From contig RFJV01000049.1 of NCBI GenBank assembly GCA_003694775.1, positions 1 through 19,323 of the forward strand: DNA of 19,323 nt, read 5' to 3'. The DNA is from Chloroflexota bacterium (GTDB taxonomy: Bacteria > Chloroflexota > Anaerolineae > 4572-78 > J111). Below the pieces are notes generated by a model. That model did not search any database, was not told the DNA's origin, and worked only from the letters and a program-made list of their open reading frames with translations. Below are positions 6,222 to 14,241 of this stretch, piece by piece. Position numbers and translations under genes: made by a program. Numbering within the stretch: position 1 is the first letter of the stretch; every line of letters starts with the position of its first letter.

Positions 6222-7964
6222 TTATTTTTTCTCTCTCCGGTCCGGTTCCAGAGGGATTTCCACCACAATCTGGGTGCCCCGTCCCGGCTGGCTGAGAATC
6301 TGGCACTCCCCTCGAAGCGTTTCTACCCGCTCGATGATGCCGCGCAGGCCAAACCGCTCCCGGTCCTGGTGGCGCGACAGCACCAGTCTGGGGTCGAACC
6401 CACAGCCTTTGTCGCGAATGCTCAAAGAAACTTTGTGGGGTTCTATGTACAGGTACACGCGGGCCAAATCGGTTTGGGCATAGCGGGCCGCGTTAGACAA
6501 TGCTTCCTGGCAGATGCGGTACAAACTGCGCCGGATGAGACTGGGCAGGGTGTCGAACCGGGTGTCGATGGAAAATTCCACGTTGAAGCCGTGCCCCTGC
6601 GCCACCGAATCGACGTATTTCTGCAGGTCGGCCATAAACTTCTGCCGGTTCAGCTCCGAAGGCCAGATGTCCAGAATAGACTGCCGCACCTCGCGGCGGG
6701 TGTACTCGGCCAGGTTGCGTATTTCCAGCAGTTCCTTTTTGACGGTTTCCGCCTGGTGCGGCAGGAGCTTGACACAGGCGTCCAGGCTGAAGACCAGCCC
6801 AAACAGAGATTGGGCCACCGTATCGTGGATGTCGCGGGCAATGCGGTTCCGTTCTTGCTCCACGGCCAGCCGGCGAGTGCGGTTGATGGCACTGAGCGCG
6901 GCGGCCCCCTGACTGACCAACGCGGTCAGGGCGACCCACTCTCCGGCGCTGGCACTGGTGTGGTGCTCCGCTTCTACCAGCAGACAGCCCAGCAGTTCGC
7001 CCGCGTGGACCAGCGGCAGAACCAGCCACTGCCCCGCCCCCAGCCAGTTCTGCAGGGGATGCTCCTCCGGCAGAAGCTGGCCGGTTTCGGTCCACTGGGT
7101 ATGCCGGGTCTCCAATATCCGGGCCAACGGACTGCTCTGGGCCGTCAGCGACAGGGAGAAAGAAGCTCCGGATGGCTGTCGTTCTGCCGCCGGGTACTGC
7201 CGCCAGCGGTCTATTTCTGTCTGGCCGGGGTTGACCAGCCCCAGCACGGCCCGCCGGAAATGCAGGTCATCCACAACGGTTTTCAGGAGCTTTTCCTGAA
7301 CGGTCTGGGGATTGGAGAGGCCCTGAAGCACCAGGGTCATTTCATGAATGGCGTTGAGCTGGTTGTAATCGGTTGTTAAAATCCGGTACTGCCGCGACAC
7401 GTTCTGCCAGGCGGTATGAAGCTGTCCGGCAGATTGCTGAAAGTGCTGGAGACCGGCGGCCAGTTTGCCCACCAGAAAGAGAAGCAACCAGGCTGTGCCT
7501 ATCTGTCCGGCGACCAGCGGCCAGCGGGGCGGCAGGCCAGACCGGCCGGCAAACCAGACCAGCCCCCCATACAGGCCGGCAAACAGCAGGCCGCTCCATC
7601 GTCCGGCCCGAATGAACGGGGCGGTGAAGAGGGGGGTCAGGGCGTAAAAGAAGTAAGGGCTGACCCCGTCGCCGGTGGTCCAGAGTAAAATAACGGCCAG
7701 CCCAATTTCGCCGGCCAACAGCAGAGGGACACGCTGGAGCAGAGACAGCCATTCCCGGTGCCGGGCGGTTATCAGCAGGGATACGGCGGGTATGCCGAGA
7801 AGCCACGCCGCCTCGGCAGAAGACAGGGCCGGGACAAAGAAATATGCCCCCACTGCCAGCAGGAGGCTTCCCCAGCGATACACCAGCAGGGCGTCGGACC
7901 ACCAATCCAGGCTGTTTTCAGGAGGAAGGGGTGAATTTATCTCTTCCGCGAGATGGGCAGGCAT
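6222..7964 (-). CDS. Membrane histidine kinase, NarL/LiaS-type (GAF + HisKA_3 + HATPase)
   Basis: This 580-residue sensor kinase is probably the partner of the LuxR-type regulator that follows. Residues about 24-170 hold several hydrophobic stretches, probably five or six membrane helices with very short loops. This fits an intramembrane sensor rather than a large external one. A helical linker leads to a GAF-like domain (about 205-360). The HisKA_3 dimerisation helix follows, with phospho-acceptor H380 in ERNRIARDIHDTVAQSL. The ATPase domain has N491 in QEALSNA, the DKGCGF box (518-523) and RFGLRGI (537-543). All catalytic motifs are intact. The ATG is supported by AAAGGA at 7975-7980 and by a possible promoter just upstream. 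The signal sensed is unknown. Confidence 0.93.
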   Translation of the reverse strand: MPAHLAEEINSPLPPENSLDWWSDALLVYRWGSLLLAVGAYFFVPALSSAEAAWLLGIPAVSLLITARHREWLSLLQRVPLLLAGEIGLAVILLWTTGDGVSPYFFYALTPLFTAPFIRAGRWSGLLFAGLYGGLVWFAGRSGLPPRWPLVAGQIGTAWLLLFLVGKLAAGLQHFQQSAGQLHTAWQNVSRQYRILTTDYNQLNAIHEMTLVLQGLSNPQTVQEKLLKTVVDDLHFRRAVLGLVNPGQTEIDRWRQYPAAERQPSGASFSLSLTAQSSPLARILETRHTQWTETGQLLPEEHPLQNWLGAGQWLVLPLVHAGELLGCLLVEAEHHTSASAGEWVALTALVSQGAAALSAINRTRRLAVEQERNRIARDIHDTVAQSLFGLVFSLDACVKLLPHQAETVKKELLEIRNLAEYTRREVRQSILDIWPSELNRQKFMADLQKYVDSVAQGHGFNVEFSIDTRFDTLPSLIRRSLYRICQEALSNAARYAQTDLARVYLYIEPHKVSLSIRDKGCGFDPRLVLSRHQDRERFGLRGIIERVETLRGECQILSQPGRGTQIVVEIPLEPDRREKK

Positions 7965-7993
7965 GCAGATTCAATCCTTTTGACTCTATGAAA

Positions 7994-8021
7994 ATCTTAG
8001 CCAACTTTCTGATTTTGGCAA
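7994..8021 (-). promoter_or_regulatory. Candidate promoter of the histidine kinase-regulator pair
   Basis: On the minus strand TTGCCA (8016-8021; 5 of 6 to the -35 consensus) and TAAGAT (7994-7999; 4 of 6) are 16 bases apart. The -10 box lies about 30 bases upstream of the start codon, which fits a short leader containing the AAAGGA ribosome binding site. Confidence 0.45.
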
Positions 8022-8072
8022 GCGCTGAGGGGAATCCGCAGCGCGGCGGCAGAAGGTAGTATTGAGCCGGAC

Positions 8073-8128
8073 TTTCTCCCCCGCGCGGGGGAGAAAAAGA
8101 CTCCCCCCAAGGGGGAGATTTTTTCCCC
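8073..8128. repeat. GC-rich hairpins in the divergent spacer
   Basis: A perfect 24-bp palindrome (TTTCTCCCCCGC and its reverse complement) occupies 8073-8096. A second hairpin, CTCCCCC-CAA-GGGGGAG, follows at 8101-8117 and is trailed by ATTTTTT, so it looks like an intrinsic terminator for plus-strand transcripts. No plus-strand gene lies upstream to need one. A third, weaker TCCCC/GGGGA pair continues at 8124-8139. The cluster may be a repeat element or may insulate acs from read-through. Confidence 0.65.
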
Positions 8129-8139
8129 ACCAGAGGGGA

Positions 8140-8327
8140 CAACATTTGTCCGGAAATCTGCTAAACTAAAGACATTCCGGTGTCCGAACTCGCGCCTGCA
8201 CACATTCTTACCCCCGCTGACCAATACCAATACCGCAACCGGTTACCAGGGCTGATTGGTGGCTGTATGCCGGTTTTATACCAAATTTAGTGTTTCCAGA
8301 TTTATTTTTAACCAAAGGAGGTTACCT
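8140..8327 (+). promoter_or_regulatory. acs leader and probable promoter/operator region
   Basis: The 188 bases before acs hold ACCAAT twice in tandem (8220-8231), a palindrome AACCGGTT (8237-8244) and an inverted copy ATTGGT (8255-8260), then an AT-rich stretch (about 8271-8310) and the ribosome binding site. The spacing is suggestive of an activator-binding region. No promoter with good -35 and -10 boxes can be assigned, so the position is inferred from the strong operon start. Confidence 0.35.
8314..8321 (+). promoter_or_regulatory. Strong ribosome binding site of acs
   Basis: AAAGGAGG lies 6 bases before the ATG at 8328. It fixes the start of acs against longer in-frame alternatives. Confidence 0.9.
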
Positions 8328-10277
8328 ATGAGTGCTGAACTGGAACCCACCGTCCATCCCGAAGCCGAACGGGAGGTAGAGATTCTGGCGGCAGAGAAGG
8401 AAGTGTACCCGCCGTCGGAAGAGGTGGTAGCCAGGGCCAATGTTCCCAACTATATGGAAGTCCGGGAAGAGGCCAACAAGGATTTCATTGCCTTTTGGGA
8501 CGCGCGGGCCAAAGAGTTTATTGACTGGTACGAACCGTACGAGAAGGTGCTGGACGACAGCAACGCGCCGTTCTTTAAATGGTTCGTCGGGGGGAAGACC
8601 AACATTGCCCACAACGCGCTCGACCGTCATGTGCATACCTGGCGGCGGAACAAGCTGGCCCTCATCTGGGAAGGGGAAAACGGAGAGCTGAGGACCTTCA
8701 GCTATTTCCGGCTGTGGCAGGAGGTGAAACGTTTTGCCAATGTTCTGCGCAGTATGGGGGTCAAAAAAGGCGATACGGTGACCATCTACATGGGCCGCGT
8801 GCCGGAACTGGCAATTGCCATGCTGGCCTCGGCCAAGATTGGGGCCATTCACAGCGTGGTGTACGGCGGCTTCAGCGAGCAGGCCCTGGCCGACCGGATT
8901 GAAGATGCCCAGAGCCGGGTGCTGGTTACGTGCGATGGGGCCTGGCTGAGGGGAAAAACGGTCAATCTGAAAGACATTGCCGATGAGGCCCTCAAGCGCA
9001 GTCCGGTGGTGGAAACGGTGATTGTGTACCAGCGGACCGGGCAGGAAGTCAATATGGAGCAGGGCCGCGATTACTGGTGGCACGAGCTGATGAACCTGCC
9101 CATCGCCAGCCCGCGCTGTGAAACAGAGGTGATGGATGCGGAAGACCCCCTCTTTATCCTCTACACCAGCGGCACAACCGGCAAACCCAAGGGGGTTCTG
9201 CACACCTGCGGCGGCTACCAGGTGTACATTGCCACCACTCTGAAATACGCTTTCGACCTGAAAGATGAGGACCGCTGGTGGTGCGCGGCAGACCCCGGCT
9301 GGATTACCGGTCACAGCTACATTGTGTATGCGCCGCTTATCCTGGGGGTCACCGGCTTTATGTACGAAGGCGCGCCCAACTATCCGTACCCCAACCGCTG
9401 GTGGCAGTTGATTGAAAAATACGCCATCAACGTGTTCTACACTGCCCCCACGGCTATCCGGGGACTGATGCGCTTTGGGGAGGCCTGGCCCAACCGTCAC
9501 GACCTGAGCAGTCTGCGGCTGCTGGGTACAGTGGGCGAACCCATCAACCCCGAAGCCTGGCGCTGGTACTACCGGGTTATCGGCAAGGAGCGATGCCCCA
9601 TCATCGATACCTGGTGGCAAACCGAAACCGGCGGCTTTATGATTACCCCCACCCCGGTAGTGCCGCTCAAGCCCGGCAGTGCCACCATCCCCTTTGCCGG
9701 TATCGACGCCGACGTAGTGCGCGAAGACGGCACTCCCTGCGACCCCAACGAGGACGGCTACCTGGTGGTCAAGCGTCCGTGGCCCGGTATGGCCCGCACC
9801 GTCTGGGGAGACCCGGACCGGTATGTGGCCCAGTACTGGTCGGAGTTCAAAGCGCAGGGCTGGTACTTTACCGGCGACAGCGCCCGCAAGGACAGCGACG
9901 GCTACTTCTGGATTATTGGCCGGATGGATGATGTCATCAAAGTCAGCGGCTACCGTCTGGGGACGGCAGAAATCGAAAGTGCTCTGGTCAGCCATAAGGA
10001 CGTGGCCGAAGCCGCGGTCATCGGTGTGCCGGATGAGCTGAAGGGCAACGTGATTTACGCCTTCTGCATCCTGAACGCCGGTGTGTCCAAGGATGATGGT
10101 CTGGTGGACGAGCTGAAACAGCACGTTCGCCGCGAAGTTGGCCCCATTGCCGTTCCGGCGGCTATCGAGTTTGTCGATAGTCTGCCCAAGACCCGGAGCG
10201 GCAAGATTATGCGGCGACTGCTCAAAGCGCAGGTTCTGGGACAGGATGCCGGCGATACCAGTACTCTGGCAGACTGA
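8328..10277 (+). CDS. acs: Acetyl-CoA synthetase (AMP-forming)
   Basis: This 649-residue cytoplasmic enzyme converts acetate, ATP and CoA to acetyl-CoA, AMP and pyrophosphate through acetyl-AMP. Motifs in order are the adenylation P-loop YTSGTTGKPKG (279-289), GTVGEPINPEAW, the acetate-pocket/A5 motif DTWWQTETGG, YFTGDSARKDSDGYFWIIGRMDD, and the C-terminal PKTRSGKIMRR with catalytic K626. That lysine is the one acetylated in Pat/CobB-type control of Acs (family knowledge). Length is normal. Tandem tryptophans in DTWWQTE favour a small acyl substrate, acetate rather than long-chain acids; propionate cannot be excluded. It heads a plus-strand cluster of symporter and acetate-type sensor genes, which supports acetate as the substrate. 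Confidence 0.97.
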   Translation: MSAELEPTVHPEAEREVEILAAEKEVYPPSEEVVARANVPNYMEVREEANKDFIAFWDARAKEFIDWYEPYEKVLDDSNAPFFKWFVGGKTNIAHNALDRHVHTWRRNKLALIWEGENGELRTFSYFRLWQEVKRFANVLRSMGVKKGDTVTIYMGRVPELAIAMLASAKIGAIHSVVYGGFSEQALADRIEDAQSRVLVTCDGAWLRGKTVNLKDIADEALKRSPVVETVIVYQRTGQEVNMEQGRDYWWHELMNLPIASPRCETEVMDAEDPLFILYTSGTTGKPKGVLHTCGGYQVYIATTLKYAFDLKDEDRWWCAADPGWITGHSYIVYAPLILGVTGFMYEGAPNYPYPNRWWQLIEKYAINVFYTAPTAIRGLMRFGEAWPNRHDLSSLRLLGTVGEPINPEAWRWYYRVIGKERCPIIDTWWQTETGGFMITPTPVVPLKPGSATIPFAGIDADVVREDGTPCDPNEDGYLVVKRPWPGMARTVWGDPDRYVAQYWSEFKAQGWYFTGDSARKDSDGYFWIIGRMDDVIKVSGYRLGTAEIESALVSHKDVAEAAVIGVPDELKGNVIYAFCILNAGVSKDDGLVDELKQHVRREVGPIAVPAAIEFVDSLPKTRSGKIMRRLLKAQVLGQDAGDTSTLAD

Positions 10278-10304
10278 CCCTGCTGTTTTTCCAATTCCCT
10301 GTTC

Positions 10305-10330
10305 GTAGGGCGGCAGAATCGCCGCCCTAC
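10305..10330. repeat. Hairpin GTAGGGCGGC-AGAATC-GCCGCCCTAC between acs and the symporter genes
   Basis: A perfect 10-bp stem with a 6-base loop lies in the 82-base gap after acs. It has no T-tract on either side, so full termination is unlikely. It may stabilise the acs message or lower downstream expression. It resembles the palindrome at 45-76 and is probably a dispersed repeat. Confidence 0.7.
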
Positions 10331-10359
10331 CCCCACTACCAAGAAAGGAGAGAAGCACC

Positions 10360-10623
10360 ATGGGGGAAAAAGAAAGAGAGGATGCCCGTCGATACTGGCA
10401 GGCAAACATCCGGTTAATTACCATTCTGCTCATTATCTGGGCTGTTGTATCGTATGGCTTCGCCATCATCCTGGCCCCGGTACTGAACAGTATTAACCTG
10501 GGGCAGGTCCCTTTGGGATTCTGGTTTGCTCAGCAGGGGTCAATGTATGTCTTCGTCATCCTGATTTTTGTCTATGCCAAGCTGATGGACAAAATGGACC
10601 AGGAACATAACGTGCAGGAGTGA
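10360..10623 (+). CDS. Sodium/solute symporter small subunit (DUF4212)
   Basis: This 87-residue protein has two hydrophobic helices (about 17-40 and 52-73). The conserved features I recognise are RRYWQANIRLI near the N-terminus and GFWFAQQGSMYVFVILIFVYAKLMDKMD in the second half. DUF4212/TIGR03647 proteins are always found next to a VC_2705-type Na+/solute symporter and are thought to be its accessory subunit, analogous to YjcH beside ActP. That is exactly the setting here: the symporter begins 7 bases downstream. AAAGGAG at 10344-10350 supports the start. Its biochemical role is not established. Confidence 0.93.
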   Translation: MGEKEREDARRYWQANIRLITILLIIWAVVSYGFAIILAPVLNSINLGQVPLGFWFAQQGSMYVFVILIFVYAKLMDKMDQEHNVQE

Positions 10624-10630
10624 GGCAACC

Positions 10631-12325
10631 ATGAGTACTGAAGTCTGGACATACTTGTTGGTCGGGTTAACCTTTGCCGGTTACCTGTATATTGGCTATA
10701 TGAACCGGGTGCGCGACACCAGAGGCTTTTACGTGGCCGGGCAAGGGGTACCGGCCATTGCCAACGGCGCGGCCACTGCCGCGGACTGGATGTCTGCCGC
10801 CTCCTTTATCTCGATGGCCGGGCTGATTTCCTTTCTCGGCTACGACGGGGCCATTTACCTGATGGGCTGGACCGGCGGCTACGTTCTGCTGGCCTTGCTG
10901 TTGGCCCCCTATCTGCGCAAGTACGGCAAATACACCGTGCCGGACTTTGTGGGCGACCGCTACTACTCCCAGACGGCCCGTGTAGTGGCCGCTATCTGCG
11001 CCATCTTCGTGTCCCTCACCTACGTAGCCGGGCAGATGCGCGGGGTGGGCATCGTCTTCAGCCGGTTCCTGGGCCTGCCCATTACCGGCGGCATTATCGT
11101 GGGGATGGCGATTGTGGCCTTCTTTGCCGTGCTGGGCGGGATGAAAGGCATTACCTGGACCCAGGTGGCCCAATATTCCGTGCTTATCCTGGCCTTCCTC
11201 ATCCCCTCCATCGCCCTGGCCGCCCGCCTGACCGGAATGCCTATTCCCCAACTGGCCTTCACCTTTACCGACATCGTCCCCAAGCTGAACCAGATTCAGA
11301 TGGACCTGGGGTTGGGGTCCTACGTAACCTCTCATAAAAATATGATTGACGTGCTGGCTATCACCCTGGCCCTGATGACCGGAACCGCCGGCCTGCCACA
11401 CGTGATTGTCCGCTTCTACACCGTGCCGTCGGTGCGGGCCGCTCGCTATTCTGCCGGCTGGGCGTTGCTGTTCATCGCCATTCTGTACACCACCGCTCCC
11501 GCCCTGGCCGCGTTTGCCAAGTTCAACCTGATTAACACCCTGAACGGCGTGTCTGTACAGGATGTGCAAACCCGCCCCGACCTGGATTGGGCGCGCAAGT
11601 GGGAAACCACCGGCCTGCTGAGCTTTGAAGATAAAAACGGTGACGGTGTTTACCAACTGACCAAAGGAGATACCAACGAAATCAAAATCGACCGCGACAT
11701 CATCGTCCTCTCTACGCCGGAAGTAGCCGGACTGGCCGGCTTTGTGATTGCTCTGGTGGCCGCCGGTGGTCTGGCCGCGGCCCTGTCAACCGCATCCGGG
11801 CTACTGCTGGTGATTTCCAGCTCCCTTTCCCACGACATCTACTACCGCCTTATCAATCCCAACGCCACCGAACGCCAGCGAATGATTGCCGGTCGAACCG
11901 TTATCTTCCTGGCGATTCTGGTGGCCGGCTACTTTGGCATCAATCCGCCCGGCTTTGTGGCCGAAGTGGTGGCCTTTGCCTTCGGGTTGGCCTGCGCCAG
12001 CTTCTTCCCCATCATCCTGCTGGGTATCTTTGACAAGCGAACCAACAGCACCGGTGCGGTCTGGGGAATGATTATCGGCATTACCTTTACCGCGGTGATG
12101 ATTCTGCTGATGCGCTCTACCAAACTGCTGGGCACTGAAGCGCCTATCGTCACCTCCTTCCTCGGTATCAGCGCCCAGGGGATTGGCGTAGTCGGGATGA
12201 TTTTGAACTTTGTGGTGACTTATGTGGTCTCCCGTGCGACCAAAGAGCCGCCGCAGGAAATTCAGGATATGGTTGAATCTGTGCGTATTCCCAAGGGGGC
12301 CAAGGAAGCCGTTGCCGCCCATTGA
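10631..12325 (+). CDS. Na+/solute symporter, VC_2705 family (probable acetate/carboxylate uptake)
   Basis: This 564-residue inner-membrane transporter of the SLC5/SSS family has about 13 hydrophobic helices. Family features include FYVAGQGVPAIANGAATAADWMSAASFI near the N-terminus, VPDFVGDRYYS, TGTAGLPHVIVRFYTVPS and AALSTASGLLLVISSSLSHD, the region linked to sodium binding. An extramembrane insert contains DKNGDG (334-339), an EF-hand-like acidic loop that I recall as typical of this subfamily. An AGGAG site at 10616-10620, inside the end of the small-subunit gene, supports the start. The neighbours acs and CrbS-like kinase make acetate the best substrate guess. Lactate or propionate are possible, as the symporter alone does not show specificity. 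Confidence 0.92.
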   Translation: MSTEVWTYLLVGLTFAGYLYIGYMNRVRDTRGFYVAGQGVPAIANGAATAADWMSAASFISMAGLISFLGYDGAIYLMGWTGGYVLLALLLAPYLRKYGKYTVPDFVGDRYYSQTARVVAAICAIFVSLTYVAGQMRGVGIVFSRFLGLPITGGIIVGMAIVAFFAVLGGMKGITWTQVAQYSVLILAFLIPSIALAARLTGMPIPQLAFTFTDIVPKLNQIQMDLGLGSYVTSHKNMIDVLAITLALMTGTAGLPHVIVRFYTVPSVRAARYSAGWALLFIAILYTTAPALAAFAKFNLINTLNGVSVQDVQTRPDLDWARKWETTGLLSFEDKNGDGVYQLTKGDTNEIKIDRDIIVLSTPEVAGLAGFVIALVAAGGLAAALSTASGLLLVISSSLSHDIYYRLINPNATERQRMIAGRTVIFLAILVAGYFGINPPGFVAEVVAFAFGLACASFFPIILLGIFDKRTNSTGAVWGMIIGITFTAVMILLMRSTKLLGTEAPIVTSFLGISAQGIGVVGMILNFVVTYVVSRATKEPPQEIQDMVESVRIPKGAKEAVAAH

Positions 12326-12372
12326 TACCACCGACCGGCCATACAGCCAGCGTCTTTCCCTCCTCTTGTAGA

Positions 12373-12417
12373 CCGCCGTAAGGCGGGCGTGGCGGGGGCG
12401 GTTGCCGTCCCCGCCAC
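12373..12417. repeat. Two hairpins in the symporter-DUF294 spacer
   Basis: CCGCC-GTAA-GGCGG (12373-12386) forms a small stem closed by a GNRA-type tetraloop. It is followed by a 13-bp stem at 12389-12417 (GTGGCGGGGGCGG / CCGTCCCCGCCAC, with one G-T pair). There is no T-tract, so these are more likely repeat elements or mRNA-stability structures than terminators. They fill most of the 110-base gap. Confidence 0.65.
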
Positions 12418-12435
12418 AATCCTGTACCAAAAACG

Positions 12436-14235
12436 ATGATGGACATAGTTAGAACATACCCGCCGTTTACCTATCTCAATGATGAAGAGTGGACGCGCCT
12501 TCAGCAGTCCATCATTTTACAGCGCGTCCCCGCCGGAACCGTTATCCTCCAGCAGGAAGGTCCCCCCAGCCAGTACCTGTACGTTATCCGCCAGGGCGCG
12601 GTCCGGTTTGTTCGCCAGAACCAGCCGGTCCTGCTGTTGGAAGAAGGCGACTTTTTTGGCTATCCTTCCCTGCTGAGCGGTAAATCACCCACCGTCAACG
12701 TAATTGCCGACGAAGTAACAGAGCTGTACTGCATCCCCAAGCCCGTTTTCTTTGACCTGGTCCAGAACAGCCGGTTCGCCGAGTTCTTTTTGAAAGGCCT
12801 CAGCGAACGCCTCCGCCACCAGGCCGACAGCCGTACTCCGGCCTATCTGGTCGGCGATATGACCGCGGCGGTGGAAACACTGGTCACCCGGCCACCGCTG
12901 TTTGTGGGCGTCAATGCGACGGTAGGTCAGGCCGCCCAAGTGATGCGCTCGGCATGGGTCAGTTCTGTACTGGTGCAGAGCGACCCGCCGGGCATCCTCA
13001 CCGACCGCGACCTGCGCAACCGCGTTCTGGCCGAACAGCTTGGTCCCAACACCCCTGTTACCCAGGTGATGAGCTGTCCCCTCAAATCTGTACCCGCGGA
13101 CACGCCTATCTCCGGCGCCCTGCTTTTTATGCTGGAGGAAAACATCCACCACCTGCCGCTGACCCGGCAGGGAGAAATTATCGGCGTGGTTACCGATACC
13201 GACCTCCTGCGCCACCAGGCCAGAACACCGCTTTACCTTTTCAAGCATCTCCAGCAGGCCCCCACCCCGGAAATTTTGACCCGCTACGCCCTGGACATTG
13301 CCGGGACGGTAGAAATGCTGTACCAGGGCGGCCTGAGTCTGGACAAGATTGGGCAGGTGGTTGCCAGCCTCAACGATACCCTGCTCCGCCGTTTGCTGAA
13401 GCAGGCCGAAGAAGCGTTGGGGCCGCCGCCAACACCCTACGCCTGGCTGGTTTTCGGTTCCGAGGGGCGGATGGAACAGCTCCTGCTGACCGACCAGGAC
13501 AATGCCCTGGTTTACCAGGACGACACGCCAGAGGCGAAACAGTATTTTACCACCCTGGCCGGTCAGGTGGTCGACCAGCTCCTGCAGGCCGGTTTTCCGC
13601 CCTGCCCCGGCGGATATATGGCTACAAACTGGTGCAAACCCCTGCCGGAGTGGGTCGACCTGTTCCAGCGGTGGGTCAATACTCCCAATCCCGACGCCCT
13701 CCTGCAAACCGCCATCTTTTTTGACTTCCGGCCCGTGTTTGGGGCATTATCTGTTCAGCCGCTGGAAAATATTATCGCTTCATCGGGCCGGCAGAGGATT
13801 TTTCTGGCCCATCTGGCCCAGGCCGCGGTCAAGTTCCGCCCGCCGCTGGGGTTCTTCCGCCGGATTCGCGACGAAGAGGGGCGGGTCGACCTGAAGATGG
13901 GGGGCATTGCCCCGGTGGTCAGCCTGGCGCGGGTGTATGCGCTGGAGGCCGGAGTCACCAGCCGCGCCACCCTGACCCGGCTGGACGAGGCGGCCCAGGC
14001 CGGCACCCTGAGCCGCGAGGGGGCCGAAACCCTGGCCGAAACCTTCCGCTTCCTGCTTCGCCTGCGTTTGCAGGCCCAGCTCCAGCAGGTCCAGGCCGGC
14101 CAACAGCCAACCAACCAGGTGCACCTGGACAGCATCTCTCCCCTGGAGCGCCGCCATCTGAAGGACTCTTTTTCGGCTATCCGGGAAATGCAGGAAGCCG
14201 TTGCCCACCGGTTCAATACCACAATGCTGGGGTGA
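12436..14235 (+). CDS. cNMP-binding / CBS-pair / DUF294 nucleotidyltransferase-like protein
   Basis: This 599-residue cytoplasmic protein has a cyclic-nucleotide-binding-like fold at about 10-125 (YLYVIRQGAVRFV, EEGDFFGYPSLLSG). A CBS pair at about 145-262 includes GILTDRDLRNRVLA and GVVTDTDLLRH, probably binding adenine nucleotides. The nucleotidyltransferase-like DUF294 domain at about 300-430 has GSEGRMEQ (341-348) and D353-x-D355, the metal-binding pattern shared with GlnD. A DUF294_C domain closes it (about 450-590). The catalytic motif looks intact, so it may transfer a nucleotide to a partner; the partner is unknown. Homologues sit beside acs, symporter and exonuclease genes in Pseudomonas and Vibrio (from memory). 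There are two ATGs (12436, 12439) and no clear ribosome binding site. Confidence 0.9.
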   Translation: MMDIVRTYPPFTYLNDEEWTRLQQSIILQRVPAGTVILQQEGPPSQYLYVIRQGAVRFVRQNQPVLLLEEGDFFGYPSLLSGKSPTVNVIADEVTELYCIPKPVFFDLVQNSRFAEFFLKGLSERLRHQADSRTPAYLVGDMTAAVETLVTRPPLFVGVNATVGQAAQVMRSAWVSSVLVQSDPPGILTDRDLRNRVLAEQLGPNTPVTQVMSCPLKSVPADTPISGALLFMLEENIHHLPLTRQGEIIGVVTDTDLLRHQARTPLYLFKHLQQAPTPEILTRYALDIAGTVEMLYQGGLSLDKIGQVVASLNDTLLRRLLKQAEEALGPPPTPYAWLVFGSEGRMEQLLLTDQDNALVYQDDTPEAKQYFTTLAGQVVDQLLQAGFPPCPGGYMATNWCKPLPEWVDLFQRWVNTPNPDALLQTAIFFDFRPVFGALSVQPLENIIASSGRQRIFLAHLAQAAVKFRPPLGFFRRIRDEEGRVDLKMGGIAPVVSLARVYALEAGVTSRATLTRLDEAAQAGTLSREGAETLAETFRFLLRLRLQAQLQQVQAGQQPTNQVHLDSISPLERRHLKDSFSAIREMQEAVAHRFNTTMLG

Positions 14236-14241
14236 CGTACA

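Larger units (their letters stand above)
7965..8327. other. Divergent spacer between the kinase-regulator pair and the acetate operon
   Basis: This 363-base region separates two oppositely transcribed units. From left to right it holds the kinase leader and candidate promoter, a GC-rich hairpin cluster, and the ACCAAT/ATTGGT-rich acs upstream region. Short open frames here lack ribosome binding sites and run through the hairpins, so I see no gene. Confidence 0.75.

Noticed and set aside
8273..8310. A specific sigma-A promoter for acs around TTTATACC
   Set aside because: A -10-like TATACC can be seen but no partner -35 box lies at a fitting distance, so I left only a broad regulatory region.
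8256..8327. A longer acs starting at ATG 8256
   Set aside because: The extra 24 residues are unlike Acs N-termini and would read through the operator-like boxes; AAAGGAGG clearly serves the ATG at 8328.
8322..10469. A 715-codon open frame on the minus strand opposite acs
   Set aside because: It covers acs in antisense, has no domain or start signal, and its composition follows from the codon bias of acs.
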